Assembly: GCA_025765595.1 (NCBI GenBank) | Contig: JAIVFH010000214.1 | Location: 1-48,830, forward strand | From: Obelidium mucronatum | Lineage: Eukaryota; Chytridiomycota; Chytridiomycetes; Chytridiales; Chytriomycetaceae | Length of the DNA stretch: 48,830 nucleotides | Direction: 5' to 3' | In this document: positions 38,421 through 48,830 of the stretch, piece after piece | Position numbering within the stretch: the stretch's first letter is position 1 | Layout of the letters: each line of letters opens with the position of its first letter | Position numbers and translations under genes: made by a program | Notes under the pieces: model-generated | What the model was told of the DNA's origin: nothing | Seen by the model: the letters and a program-made list of their open reading frames with translations, nothing else | The model's database searches: none

Positions 38421-38817
38421 GTTTTTATGAGTATGTAATAAATGCTATATCCACGGAATGCCGCAATGCTGGCCTTAATGTCGTGTCTGGTCAGGACATA
38501 CACTCATAAAAAATTCAATTGAGACATAAATTGAAATGGAGATGCACCCCAATTAGATTTTCTTATAAGCCACCGTATATGTTCAACAACCAGCTGTTTC
38601 CAGAGCCCAGAGTGTAGTCGTGGCGAATGAAGAATGCAGTTAGCTTCAAGAAGAAGCACGAATTGCACGTTTAATATTCAAGTCACTGATCAGTTTCACG
38701 AATGATGTTGGTTTCAATTTCAGCTCATCACATGACAGCTTAGGAAAACATGCTGCAACTGTTTTAGTATTTAATCTCTACTGCGTTTTTTCCCGCTACG
38801 AAAAAGGACACAGCCCT
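38421..38817. other. Intergenic region upstream of fungalysin 2
   Basis: No gene or RNA is seen. It is AT-rich. It must contain the fungalysin 2 promoter, but no clear TATA-like motif can be placed with confidence. Confidence 0.5.
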
Positions 38818-41800
38818 ATGCACCCCCCTAGATTCTTCCTTGGCCTGATGGCAGTCGCCACATCTATGATCCAAACTGCTCAGGCTGGTCCTGTTCAGAA
38901 GGTCAAGGCAACTCTCCCTGGATTCTACCAACCCACAGCTACAAGAATTGAGGTACCACAAACTGAGGCTTCGTTCGTCTCCCTCTCCTTGACACAAGAT
39001 GAGGCTTTTGCAGCAGCGACTGACTTCCTTTCTACCGGCACTGGGGTTGAAAACACAAGCATTGAGATTTCTCAATCGTAAGTTATTGCACTTTGAATTG
39101 TGATCTTGAATTAAGGATGTATGCAGTCTCTTTTCACCTGAGGCCAACTTGTACCACATTCACTACACTGAAATGTTTCACGGTCTCCCAATCGCAAACT
39201 CTGTGTCTAACGTGAACATTGACACATCCGGAAGCGTCCTATCGATCCACCAGAGTTTCGTTCCAACCGAAATCAAACGGTCTGCTGTGCCAGTCCAAAA
39301 ACGTGATGCCCCCGTGATTCCACTTGAGCAAGCGATTCTCAACTTTGCCGAAGCAAAGGGTTTCAAGACTACCGACAAGTTAACTGTCACCAGTAAAGGA
39401 GCCAACAAATTTGTTGTTGAAGGGGCTTCTTTCGCCCTTTCCCCAATCCATGCTTCCGAAAAGTACTACCAAACTGCAACTGGTCTCATTCACGTTTGGG
39501 ACATAAGTGTCGAGCAAGATGATGTGTGGTGAGTGAAAAAATCTCATTGTTTCTATTTTTGTTTTACATTCAGCTATTAACTGTACATACAAAGGGAAAA
39601 TGCCTTCATCAACTCTGAAACAGGAGAAATTGTTGGAGTTGCGAACTGGACTTCTGATTTCAGTGCGAAGGAAGAATCTTCCAAAGCGTCTACTCTCGCC
39701 GCTCGTGCTGGAGCCATTCTTGACGCCGTCTACAGCGTAATTCCAATCGGGCAGCGAAACCCAAAATCCAACAATGGTCTCACGCAAGTCAAGAGCCCAT
39801 GGGATACTGTAGCGAGTCCAAGCGGTTGGCACTATGCAAGCAAAGATCTTTCTGGAAACAACGTGTATGCACAGTCCAACCCAAACAACGTTCTCGACAT
39901 CAACAAGTTGATTAATCTGCCAAGACCATCAAGCGCGAACTTGGAATTCAACTACCGTTTCGATGCAACAAAAGGATCCGAAGATGCCGGTAACCGGGAT
40001 GTTGCTACAACAAACATGTTCTACGTCACAAACGCGATCCACGATGTTTTCTACAACTACGGTTTCGACGAAGTTTCTGGAAACTTCCAAGACGACAACT
40101 TTGGACGAGGTGGACAAGAATATGATCCTGTGGTTGCAACCGCACAAGACGGGGCGGGGAAAAATAACGCCAACTTCGCTACACCGCCTGATGGTTATCC
40201 TGGAAAAATGAGAATGTATGTTTTCACTTCGGCTACACCTGACCGTGATGGAGCCTTGGAAAATGACATCATTGTGAGTGTTTCACTAATCATTGATTCA
40301 TGACTACTTATCACAAACTCTCACGAACTATTAGATTCATGAACTTGGTCATGGTTTGTCCAACCGTTTGACTGGTGGACCAACCAACGCCAACTGCTTG
40401 CAGACTGTTGTTAGCGGAGGTTTGGGAGAAGGATGGAGTGACGTCGTTGGTTTTATAATGTCGGTTCCTGCCACATTTACTCGCAATAGTGACTACGCGA
40501 TGGGTTACTGGGCAGTCAACAGACCAAATGGAGTTAGAAAGTTCCCATACTCCACAAGTTTAATCACCAACAAGCGCATGTTTTCGGATTTGAAAACTCT
40601 TGTGGAAGTTCACGCGGTCGGAGAAGTTTGGGCGGAGGCCTTGTACGAAGTCATGTGGAACTTGATTGATGCCGCCGGATTCACGGCTCCGGCTGATATT
40701 GGCAAGAGCGCCAACTCTGGAACAGGAAACACTGTGCTTCTTAAAGTCCTTATTGCTGCTATGAAGATCCAGCCATGCAACCCAGACTTTATTCAAGCTA
40801 GAAACGCGATCATTCGTGCTGAGAAGGCTCTTTACAATGGAAAGTTTTCCTGTGAGATTTGGAAAGGGTTTGCCAAGCGTGGAGTGGGGTTGAACGCGGA
40901 CAACACGTACAATGACAACTTTGACGTCCCAACTGAATGCCAAGGGCAATCCGCGCCATCCACCACTTCCACCACTCCCACCACTTCCACCACTTCTACT
41001 ACGTCCACTACAACAACTACAACAACCACGAAGGCAACTACGACTACAACGACAACCACAACCACAACGCCAACAACAACAACAACTACCACGACAACTA
41101 CTTTGCCAACCACAACTACAACAAACACCACCTCCACAACAATTACTACCTCTACAACTGTCCTTACTACAACCACTACGACTACAACCACTGTTCCCAC
41201 TACAACTTCGTCAACCACAACTACTACGACCCCAACCACAACTTCAACTACAACTACAACTGTGCTCACTACAACGTCGACTGAAACGACTGCAACCACC
41301 ACAACCACTCCAAGCACTACCACCTCCGAACACGCCCACACTACCACCACCACCACAGCCCCTCCAACAACAACGACAGCATCTCCAACTACAACCTCAA
41401 CAACAACAGAACCAATCCAAACCTGTGCTGAACCATGGAAGCCAACCACAATCTACAAGGACGGAAGCATCGTAAGTGACAAGGGTGTCAACTTCAAGCG
41501 TCAAACAAGCGCGGGAACTCCAGGAGGAAACGGTGAAAATGAAATTGCGTGGATCTCTTTGGGCCCTTGTGTTCCAGCTACCACCACTGCAGTTGCCGTT
41601 TCTCCGACGAGTGAGGCAACCGCCACTACAGCCGATCAAGTTACTACTGCATCGCCAGTGGTACTAACAACTACTACTGAAGAACCAACCATCCCAACAA
41701 TCGCACCCACCACTACCACCTCCTCTGCAAACTGCTACCCCGAATGGAGCGCAACTCTCAACTACCCAAAAGGAAGCTTGGTAACTTACAAGGGTGTCAA

Positions 41801-42101
41801 CTACAAATCAAAGTGGTGGAAGAATCCTGGATTCGGACCTGCCACGTCTGGAGATGGCGGATGGGTTTCCGTGGGTGCTTGTGACGGTAACGATGGCGGT
41901 GTGGTGTTGACGGAGGCGCCAGTGACGACTACTACCACTACCACCACCACTGCTGCTGAAACCACCGATGCCCCGATTGAAGGAAATCCATTGGGTAAGC
42001 AATGTAGTAAGTTTGGTGCATCTCAATGCGTTAGTGGTGCCACGTACAATTGTGGAGGTTCTGCTCCATTCACATGGCAACTCTGGTACAACTACTGCTA
42101 A
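38818..42101 (+). CDS. Secreted M36 metallopeptidase with two CBM5/12-like chitin-binding modules (fungalysin 2)
   Basis: Exons are 38818-39077, 39127-39528, 39595-40273 and 40335-42101, giving 1035 aa. Signal peptide (MHPPRFFLGLMAVATS), propeptide and M36 domain match fungalysin 1 closely, with HELGH at the start of exon 4 and GEGWSDVVG. After the peptidase comes a ~150-residue nearly pure Thr tract, a CBM5/12-like module (~811-862: W-x5-Y-x2-GSIV, ending WISLGPC), a linker, a second module (~913-965: WSATLNYPKGSLVTYKGVNY, ending WVSVGAC) and the shared C-terminal Cys module. The CBMs should tether the protease to chitin; the Thr tract is probably O-glycosylated. The three intron sites match fungalysin 1, so the two are recent paralogues. 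Confidence 0.92.
40969..41420 (+). repeat. Thr-codon low-complexity tract inside fungalysin 2
   Basis: About 450 bp of ACN codons with occasional Pro, Val, Ser and Glu codons encode a mucin-like stalk. Synonymous third bases vary (ACA, ACC, ACT, ACG), so the amino-acid run rather than a DNA microsatellite is conserved. Confidence 0.8.
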
Positions 42102-42362
42102 TTGGAATAGAAGAGTCAGAGGTTAAAAATAAAAGACAAGTTTTAATTCAAACTCCCTTCCCAGTCATCAGGATCCCCCCCACCTCAAAATAAAATTATA
42201 TGAAAGAAAAAAACAAAACAAAGATGAGTGTGTTGTAAAGTGTAGGTAGTCTGAGTTTCAAACTAAGAAAATGGAAAGACAACAGAGCGACACCAAAAAA
42301 AAGAAACGAAGAACGAACTGGGAAATCAAAGTTCAGCATACGCCTTTTCTGATTCCCTTGCT

Positions 42363-44802
42363 TTACTTCTTCTTGTCGGCATCCTTGAACTCTGCATCTA
42401 CAGTCTCAGAGGACTGGGAAGAGGAGCCAGAGTTCTCACTCTGCTTCTTCTTGTAGACCATCTCGAACAATTTCAAAGATCCAGCTTGCAAGTCTCCGTA
42501 AGTCTCCTTGATCTTTTCAGCTTCAGAAGTTTCAGGGTTGGCCAACAATTCACGCAACTCGGTAATCTTAGCCTTGATCTTGTCAGTTTCGGCAGCATCC
42601 AATTGGTCCTTGAACTCAGACATGGCCTTCTCGGTATCGTGGATAATGGATTCGGCCTTGTTGGATTCTTCAATGACTTCCTTACGCTTCTTGTCAGCTT
42701 CGGCGTGGCTTTCGGCTTCAGTCACCATCTTGTCGATTTCAGCATCAGAGAGACCAGAGGAAGCGGCCAAAGTGATGGAGCAGTCCTTGTTGGTGGCCTT
42801 GTCCTTGGCACCAACGTTGACAATACCATCGGCGTCAATGTCAAAGGTGACTTCAATTTGTGGAATTCCACGCGGTGCTGGTGGGATTCCGGCCAAGTTG
42901 AATTGTCCGAGGAGCTTGTTGTCTTTGACGAGCTGTCTCTCTCCTTGGTAAACCTTGATTTCGACTTGGGTTTGACCATCAGCGGCGGTGGAGAAGACTT
43001 GGGACTTCTTGGTTGGGATGGTGGTGTTACGGTTGATCAATGGGGTGAAGACTCCTCCCAAAGTCTCAATTCCAAGGGAAAGTGGGGTGACGTCGAGCAA
43101 CAAGATGGAGTTGACTTCTCCAGACAAGACTCCTCCCTGAACAGCGGCACCAATGGCGACAGCTTCGTCTGGGTTGACAGCCTTGGATGGCTCCTTTCCG
43201 AAGATTTGACGAACCATTTCCTGGACCTTGGGGACACGGGACATACCTCCTACGAGAATGACTTCGTTGATTTCGCTGGTGGTAACTCCGGCATCCTTGA
43301 TGGCCTTCTTACATGGCTCAACAGTACGGTCCATCAAAGCCTTGGTCAATGACTCAAATTGAGAACGGGTGAGCTTAGTAGCAATGTGCTTTGGTCCACT
43401 GGCATCCACGGTAATGTATGGCAAGTTGATTTCAGTGCTAACAGAGGAAGAGAGTTCAATCTTGGCCTTTTCGGCAGCTTCACGGATACGCTGAAGAGCG
43501 GTACGGTCTTTGGAGAGATCGATACCAGATTCCTTTTTGAATGAGTCGGCAATGAATTGAACGAGAACGTTGTCGAAGTCTTCTCCTCCCAAGTGAGTGT
43601 CACCGTTGGTGGACTTGACTTCAAAGACTCCCTTTTGGATTTCGAGGAGGGAGACATCGAAAGTACCACCACCCAAGTCGTAGACGGCAATGATTCTGTC
43701 ACCGTCCTTGTCCAAACCATAAGCAAGGGCAGCGGCGGTTGGCTCGTTGATGACACGAAGAACGTTGAGACCAGAAATGGTACCGGCGTCCTTAGTGGCT
43801 TGACGCTGAGCATCGTTGAAGTAAGCTGGGACAGTGACGACTTTTATGGGAAGAAAAACGATTAAGAAACGACGAAAAAAAAGGTGGTCACAACAACATC
43901 ACATACCAGCATCCTTAACAGGCTTGTTCAAGAACGCCTCTGCAGTTTCCTTCATCTTCATCAACACGAAACCTCCAATCTGGGAAGGAGAGTACTTTTT
44001 GCCACGAGCTTCAACCCAAGCATCTCCGTTGCTGTGCTTAATAATCTTGTACGAAACAGTCTTGGCGTCATCCTGGACAGCTTTGTCTTCGAAACGACGA
44101 CCAATCAAACGCTTAGTGGCAAAGAGAGTGTTTTCTGGGTTCACAACAGCTTGACGCTTGGCTGGAGTACCAACAATCAACTCTCCGTCTTTGGAGAAGG
44201 CAACAATAGATGGAGTTGTACGGCCTCCTTCTGAGTTTTCAATAACACGTGGAGTCTTTCCATCCATAACTTTTTAAATCGAGTTTCGGAAAACATTTGT
44301 AATTTGATCCAAGTCGGGTAAGGAACACAATCAAAGACGGGAACCAAGCAAACAGCAGCAAACAGAATATCAAAGACAGAATGATTTCAAGAAAGAAACG
44401 GGGAGGGAGGTAAAGAAGCACAAGTTTAGATTCCGAAGGAGAAAAAAGGCAAAATCTCAGGAAGGCAAGAACTCACCAGCAACACATGAGTTGGTTGTTC
44501 CCAAGTCAATTCCGATAACTTGTCCTTGCACCTTTTCGCTGTGAAAAAAGAGATACGCAGTTTTGATGAATACGAATCCCACTTGCTCAGCAAACACAGC
44601 ATTTGCTCACCTGTAGCTGCGAATGAAGGAGCGCGATGCAATTGGCTGGACGAGCTAAAGAAACGCAAGGGGAAGGGACAACGCAAGAGACAAGAACCCG
44701 TTAGATCACAAGCTCTGAAGTATTTCCAAAACAAACACGTACTGAAGCACGAGCCAGGGGTCGAGCGTTAGCCGCAAGAGCAGTGATTCGAGAGAAGAAC
44801 AT
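42363..44802 (-). CDS. SSC1: Mitochondrial Hsp70 chaperone
   Basis: Exons are 44802-44743, 44654-44611, 44538-44477, 44269-43907 and 43840-42363, all in phase, giving 668 aa. The first two small exons encode a mitochondrial presequence ([20 protein letters not shown], then [10 protein letters not shown]), rich in Arg and free of acids. The nucleotide-binding domain starts [12 protein letters not shown] and has [12 protein letters not shown]; the substrate domain and helical lid follow, and the C-terminus is EFKDADKKK, without the EEVD of cytosolic Hsp70. Residues such as [19 protein letters not shown] are typical of DnaK/Ssc1. It drives import across the inner membrane and matrix folding. The exon bodies show strong codon bias compared with neighbours, fitting high expression. 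Confidence 0.94.
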
Positions 44803-44913
44803 GATGCTAGTGATGCTGGAAGAGACTCTCCGTTAGTATTTCCGAGGGTTTTCGCTGGTGGGGAGTTGTCTTTTTGCACCTGTTTTTATTTTTTTCTTTT
44901 TTCCAGTTTCCGA

Positions 44914-44927
44914 TTCGTGAATCATTC
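44914..44927 (-). promoter_or_regulatory. Near-match to a heat-shock element upstream of mitochondrial Hsp70
   Basis: TTCGTGAATCATTC has alternating TTC-GAA-TTC units, but the second spacing is 3 nt rather than 2. It lies about 110-125 bp upstream of the Hsp70 ATG. It is suggestive only. Confidence 0.3.
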
Positions 44928-45051
44928 CATCAGATTCTATCACTTCGTGGCTTTGAAATGTATCGGAAGTTGCAACTTGAAAAACACATCAACACGAATC
45001 TTAAATGTTTTAAATCTTTCTTTCTTCATTCTGGTTTTATCATTATAGCAA

Positions 45052-47509
45052 TTAACATCCACCGTCATACCACTTATACCATGTCAAGTCGTGGCTGGCC
45101 ACATATGCACATTGATAAGTAACTCCATTCGCGCATTTTGTGCTTCCAAACTCAGTGCATGGCTGCCCGTCTGTTCCAGTGTTGGGCGGTGTTGGTGGGT
45201 TTTCAGCCTTTGTGGGTTTGGGACTTGGTGGTTTGGATTTCTTTGTCGTCGTAGTAGCGTTTGTTGTAGAAATACGTTTAGTGGTTGAGGGTTTAGGTCG
45301 TGGACTCGGTTTTGGACTTGGTTTTGGACTCGGTTTTGGGGTTGGAGGGGGCGATGGTGCCACAACCAAAGTTGGGCTTGGCTTTGGACTTGGCTGATTT
45401 CCACCACCACCACCACTACCATTTGCACATTCTGAAGGAGTTTCAACATTGCTTTGAAAGGATCGACTTGCTTTGACACCCATTCCTCGCTTGGCGAATC
45501 CAGCCCAAATGGCGCACTTGTACTTTCCGTTAAAAAGAGCTTGATCTGCCTTGAGAATTGCATCGCGCGCTTGTATGAAGGATGGATTGCATGGTGTCAG
45601 TTTCATTCCACTGATCAAGGCCTTCATAAAGTCCGTATTTCCGGTTCCAGAATTGGCGCTAGACACAAGCTTCGATGGAGATGTAGCGCCTGAAAGATCG
45701 ATAAAGTTCCACATAACTTCGCTACGATAAAGAAAGGGTTAGTTGGGACATGATGATGAATTTCAGTAAACAAACTTACTACAGCATAGTTGCCCAGACT
45801 TCACCAATACGATGGACCTCGGTCAAAGTAGTCAGATCCGAGTACATGTGAGGATTCGTTTTGGTGTTTGTTGAATACGGAAACTGCCGAATGCCCGCCG
45901 CGCTGTTGAAGACGTAGCTCCCTGTCGCAAAGTCGGTACTCCTCGTAGCACCCTCTGGCAGCGACATCAGAGTGCCGAACGCGTCACTCCAGCCCTCGCC
46001 CATGCCGCCTCCCTCGCCGCCCTGCAGACAGTTGGCGTTTGCCGCACCGCCAACCAGCCTCGATGAAAGTCCGTGAACCAACTCGTGGATCACTACGTCG
46101 TTATCCAGCGCGCCGTCACGGCTTGGTGTTGACCGCGTGAACTGGTACATGCGCATTACTCCGTTTTGTCCATCTGGCGGCGTCATGAAGTTGGCGTTGT
46201 TTGTTCCCGATCCGTCCTGTGCATTTGCAATAACTGCGTCACTGCCACGCCCTCCCTTTCCAAAGTTGTCTTCCTGGAAATTGCCTGATGCTTCGTCGAA
46301 ACCGTAGTGATACAAAATATCGTGCACGCTGTTGGTCACGTAGAACATATTTGTGACGGCAGCATCGCGGTTGCTTGTAGACGACGAGGAAGACTGGGAT
46401 GCATCGAATTTGTACTGAAATGTCAGTGAATCTGACTGTGGGCGCGGGAGTTGAGTCAACTGGTTGGGGTCTCGAATGTTTTTTGGGTTAGACTGTGCGT
46501 ATACATTGTTTCCAGAGAGATCGTTTTTGGAGTGCCAGCCTTGGGGACTCGCTTTTTTGTCTGCTGCGTTTGTCACTGTTTTGAGTCCGCTGTTTGGGTT
46601 TCGGAATCCGATTGGAATCACCGAGTATGTCCCATCACGGCTTGCCACTTCTTGCCGCTTTTCGACATAATCCGAAGCCCAATTTGAAACTCCAATTACG
46701 TCTCCAGTAATAGAATCCACGAATGCATTGTCCCTGTTGATACAAACAATTTTGAATACACTTTGCTCTTAATTCCACTCACATTCTCTACCCACTCACC
46801 AAGTATCTTCGGTCTGAATACTCAAATCCCAAACAAGCGCAAGCCCCCTTTCGGTTTGATAGTACTTTTTAGAAGCCAGAATAGGTCGTTTCGCAAAAGG
46901 TGCACCCATGACAATGTATTCGTTATGACTACTACCATTTTGAGAAACAGTCAATTTCAGACCCGCTGCATTCCTGCTGGTAGAAATCCCTTTTGCAGAT
47001 GCATACTGAAAAACAGCTTCTTCGACCAGAATCTCATGATCCGCTCTCTTGTTGATTAATTGAAGTTGCTGCTGCTGTTTCAGAATCGAATCTGGAACAA
47101 AGCTCTGGAACTGAGAAATCACAACCCCATCTGGTCCAATATGGGTGTTGGAAACGGCATTGACAATGGCCAGACCTTGGAATGTTTGGGTAGCATAAAT
47201 GTGTTGGATGCCAGAAGTGGATGATATGTGGGCATGAGTAATGGCGATGCTGCCAGTTTGGAGACCCAACGATTCAGTGAGACTTGAGGTAGCGAATGAT
47301 TTGGCTGATTGGAGTAGTTCAAACGAAGAGGAATCTCTTTTGCTGTTGTTCAAGTGCTTAAGGAATGATACTGATGATGCCGGGATATCTAAGGGCGTTG
47401 ATGGTGGTTGATAGAATCCAGGCAGATTTCCACGTTTCGTGTGGTGGGATGTCAGTGGCGCAGCATCGGCTAACGCTACAAGTGCCAGAAAGAATGATGG
47501 TAGATGCAT
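45052..47509 (-). CDS. Secreted M36 metallopeptidase (fungalysin 3)
   Basis: Exons are 47509-46800, 46733-45780 and 45721-45052, giving 777 aa. The signal peptide is MHLPSFFLALVALADA. A propeptide follows, then the M36 domain with zinc motif HELVH and GEGWSDAFG. A Pro/Lys/Ser-rich linker (repeats of SPKP/KPSP) replaces the Thr tract, and the end is the shared Cys module (TWYKWYDGGC). Compared with the other two fungalysins it lacks the introns in the propeptide and at HExxH, and has one instead after WATML, so gene structure as well as sequence marks it as an older paralogue. It is convergent with fungalysin 2 and Hsp70 in the sense that all lie within 10 kb, but it is not in tandem. Confidence 0.9.
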
Positions 47510-47727
47510 TCCCTCTTGATTTTTTTCGAAGCTGGAGGATTCAAAAATTGCGCAAGAAATTTTGTTTGTTTCACCTCGACTGTAAAATCTTGTTTGTTTT
47601 GTTTTGCGGTCAATCGTTAAGGCGAGCTTGTGCGGAATGACGGTTGGTTTGTGTCTCGCCTTGAACCACCATCAAATTATTATTTCAACACAAGGTTTCC
47701 CAAACAAAATACTTGATATATTTATAA

Positions 47728-48830
47728 TTAATCAAAAAAGGATTCGCGACAAACAACTCCACAACCTTCCGCCAGGCCCCACACCTCAACAATAGCGTCA
47801 TCCGGAAGCCCTTGCATACGCACCCACCCAACTCCACCAATAGCCACGTCAAACATCCCCTGCCGCTTCCACTCCTTCTGGTCCTTCCAAACAATCCGCT
47901 TTATCAACGTCAACTTGCCCCCCAACTCCATCAACCGCTTCTTTCCCATCGGTGGGAACAAAATATCCGTGTGTTTATCAATCTTTTCAAGAAGTCCGTC
48001 ACTTCGGTTCGTCCGACATTGATGAATCGGCAACGCATTGTTTGTAAACGCAAACACTTTCGGCCGCGTCCTGAATTCATGTGTCCCCGCAACGAAATCA
48101 ATACGAACGAGGCCACCAACAAACACGGAGGTTCCCGTGCGTAGAGTGATTGCTTTGCGGACGGGAAGTGGGTGTTGGGGCACTACGAATTTCAGCTCTT
48201 GTGGGGTGAGGAGGGTTGTGAGTTGGGCAATGGACTCGGAGAATACACCTGGTGTGTCGTATAGACATGGGGTTTTCGATGGTGCTGGTGATGTTGCTGG
48301 TGTTGCTGTGGCATTGGTTGTATCCAAAGCGCTGGTTTCGGCTGCGTCCACAACTACATCTTTTTCCACTGTTTCGGTTTCCAACCCAAGTACTGGCGAC
48401 GGCAAATTGGGGAACAGTAGCCCAAAAGTAGAAAGCGGACTCGAAACAACATTGATTGTAGTCCCCGGATAAATGGACGATGTGGGTGCGTTTTTGGGAT
48501 TCTCTCCATTCCCAAGGGCCCTGATTGCTTGAATCAGCCTAGATTTCCCCGCATTAGGTCGTCCAATCAACGAAACATGATCAGTAGGCTCCACACGAAG
48601 TTTGTTGACGGCATCCAAAAGTTCAAAAACCCCATCGCCCGTTTTGGAACTGATTGGAATCACCTCCACCACGGATGTGTCCACGTCGTTTTGAATATGC
48701 TTTTTGATGTATGTTATCATTTTAACAACACCATCTTCTTTGTTCAATTTGACCTGGTTCAGGAGATCCATTTTGGTCAACGCAATAACAATTCCTCGCG
48801 TCTTTGCCAGTTCTGGGATCCCGCGGGACA
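47728..48830 (-). CDS. Circularly permuted GTPase, YqeH/NOA1 type (5' end beyond the window)
   Basis: The frame is open to the right edge and stops at 47728. Motif order is permuted: G4 (LTKMDLL) and G5-like (PISSKTGDG) come before G1 (GRPNAGKS), then a Thr near SIYPGTTINVV as G2, and G3 (YDTPG). This is the cpGTPase order of the YlqF/YqeH group, whose members help assemble ribosomes; NOA1 acts on mitochondrial small subunits. Between G2 and G3 sits a ~60-residue Ala/Thr/Pro/Ser-rich insertion not usual for the family. The ~150 residues after G3 form the YqeH-like C-terminal domain. The N-terminal zinc finger, if present, is outside the window, so NOA1 identity is likely but not certain. Confidence 0.72.
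   Translation of the reverse strand, partial: SRGIPELAKTRGIVIALTKMDLLNQVKLNKEDGVVKMITYIKKHIQNDVDTSVVEVIPISSKTGDGVFELLDAVNKLRVEPTDHVSLIGRPNAGKSRLIQAIRALGNGENPKNAPTSSIYPGTTINVVSSPLSTFGLLFPNLPSPVLGLETETVEKDVVVDAAETSALDTTNATATPATSPAPSKTPCLYDTPGVFSESIAQLTTLLTPQELKFVVPQHPLPVRKAITLRTGTSVFVGGLVRIDFVAGTHEFRTRPKVFAFTNNALPIHQCRTNRSDGLLEKIDKHTDILFPPMGKKRLMELGGKLTLIKRIVWKDQKEWKRQGMFDVAIGGVGWVRMQGLPDDAIVEVWGLAEGCGVVCRESFFD

Noticed and set aside
40832..41449. Long minus-strand Val-rich ORF of 205 codons
   Set aside because: It is the antisense shadow of the Thr tract of fungalysin 2 (ACN read backwards gives GTN = Val).
42486..43352. Plus-strand ORF of 288 codons opposite mitochondrial Hsp70
   Set aside because: It is antisense to the highly biased Hsp70 coding sequence, which leaves open frames on the other strand; it resembles no family.
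45052..47509. Treating fungalysin 3 as a thermolysin-type (M4) peptidase because of HELVH
   Set aside because: HExxH with a following GEGWSD motif and the long propeptide are features of M36, and the flanking blocks match the other two fungalysins.

Overview
The window looks like nuclear DNA of an early-diverging, zoosporic fungus, most likely a chytrid. The genes carry many short GT-AG introns (about 44 to 82 bp). The window holds three secreted M36 fungalysins, one with chitin-binding modules, secreted DOMON/cytochrome b561 proteins, an MCM9 helicase (absent from most Dikarya), and a single-ORF Tf1/sushi-like chromovirus. I cannot name the genus. No rRNA, tRNA, CRISPR array or bacterial-type operon was seen.

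Region 1 (1-16.3 kb) is an accessory, duplicated and partly decayed landscape. It begins with two broken genes: a remnant that may derive from a Mov10/SDE3-type RNA helicase, and a frameshifted cysteine-rich protein. Next comes a tandemly duplicated cluster of three lineage-specific families that I call A (~171 aa), B (~141 aa) and C (~457 aa, four exons). C genes lie on the minus strand and A/B genes on the plus strand, so intact C diverges from A across a 345-bp gap. I find three A copies (two intact), four B copies (one intact, one without its start codon, two stubs) and four C copies (one intact). One A copy is split by a 5.5-kb LTR retrotransposon at 9136-14638. The element has a 5-bp target duplication, identical LTRs, one 1537-aa Gag-Pol ORF with a C-terminal chromodomain, a predicted self-primed primer-binding site, and an extra LTR joined through a 4-bp spacer that looks like a 2-LTR cDNA junction.

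Region 2 (16.4-48.8 kb) is ordinary, gene-dense and mostly intact. In order it holds: CDT1, with a PIP box; three related secreted DOMON + cytochrome b561 genes; a MYND-finger relic and a small putative N-myristoylated protein between the second and third of these; MCM9 in about 13 exons; fungalysin 1; a 2OG-Fe(II) oxygenase-like protein; an F-box protein; a helical protein interrupted by an in-frame TAG; a LicD/fukutin-type type II membrane protein; fungalysin 2 (two CBM5/12-like modules and a long Thr tract); mitochondrial Hsp70; fungalysin 3; and the 3' part of a circularly permuted YqeH/NOA1-type GTPase that runs off the right edge.

Functional themes are DNA replication licensing and recombination (CDT1, MCM9), extracellular proteolysis and chitin binding (fungalysins), secreted or membrane haem electron transfer (DOMON-b561), and mitochondrial proteostasis and ribosome biogenesis (Hsp70, GTPase). 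The best candidate for something undescribed is the A/B/C cluster. All exon joins were made by eye from GT-AG sites and reading phase; no search was run.
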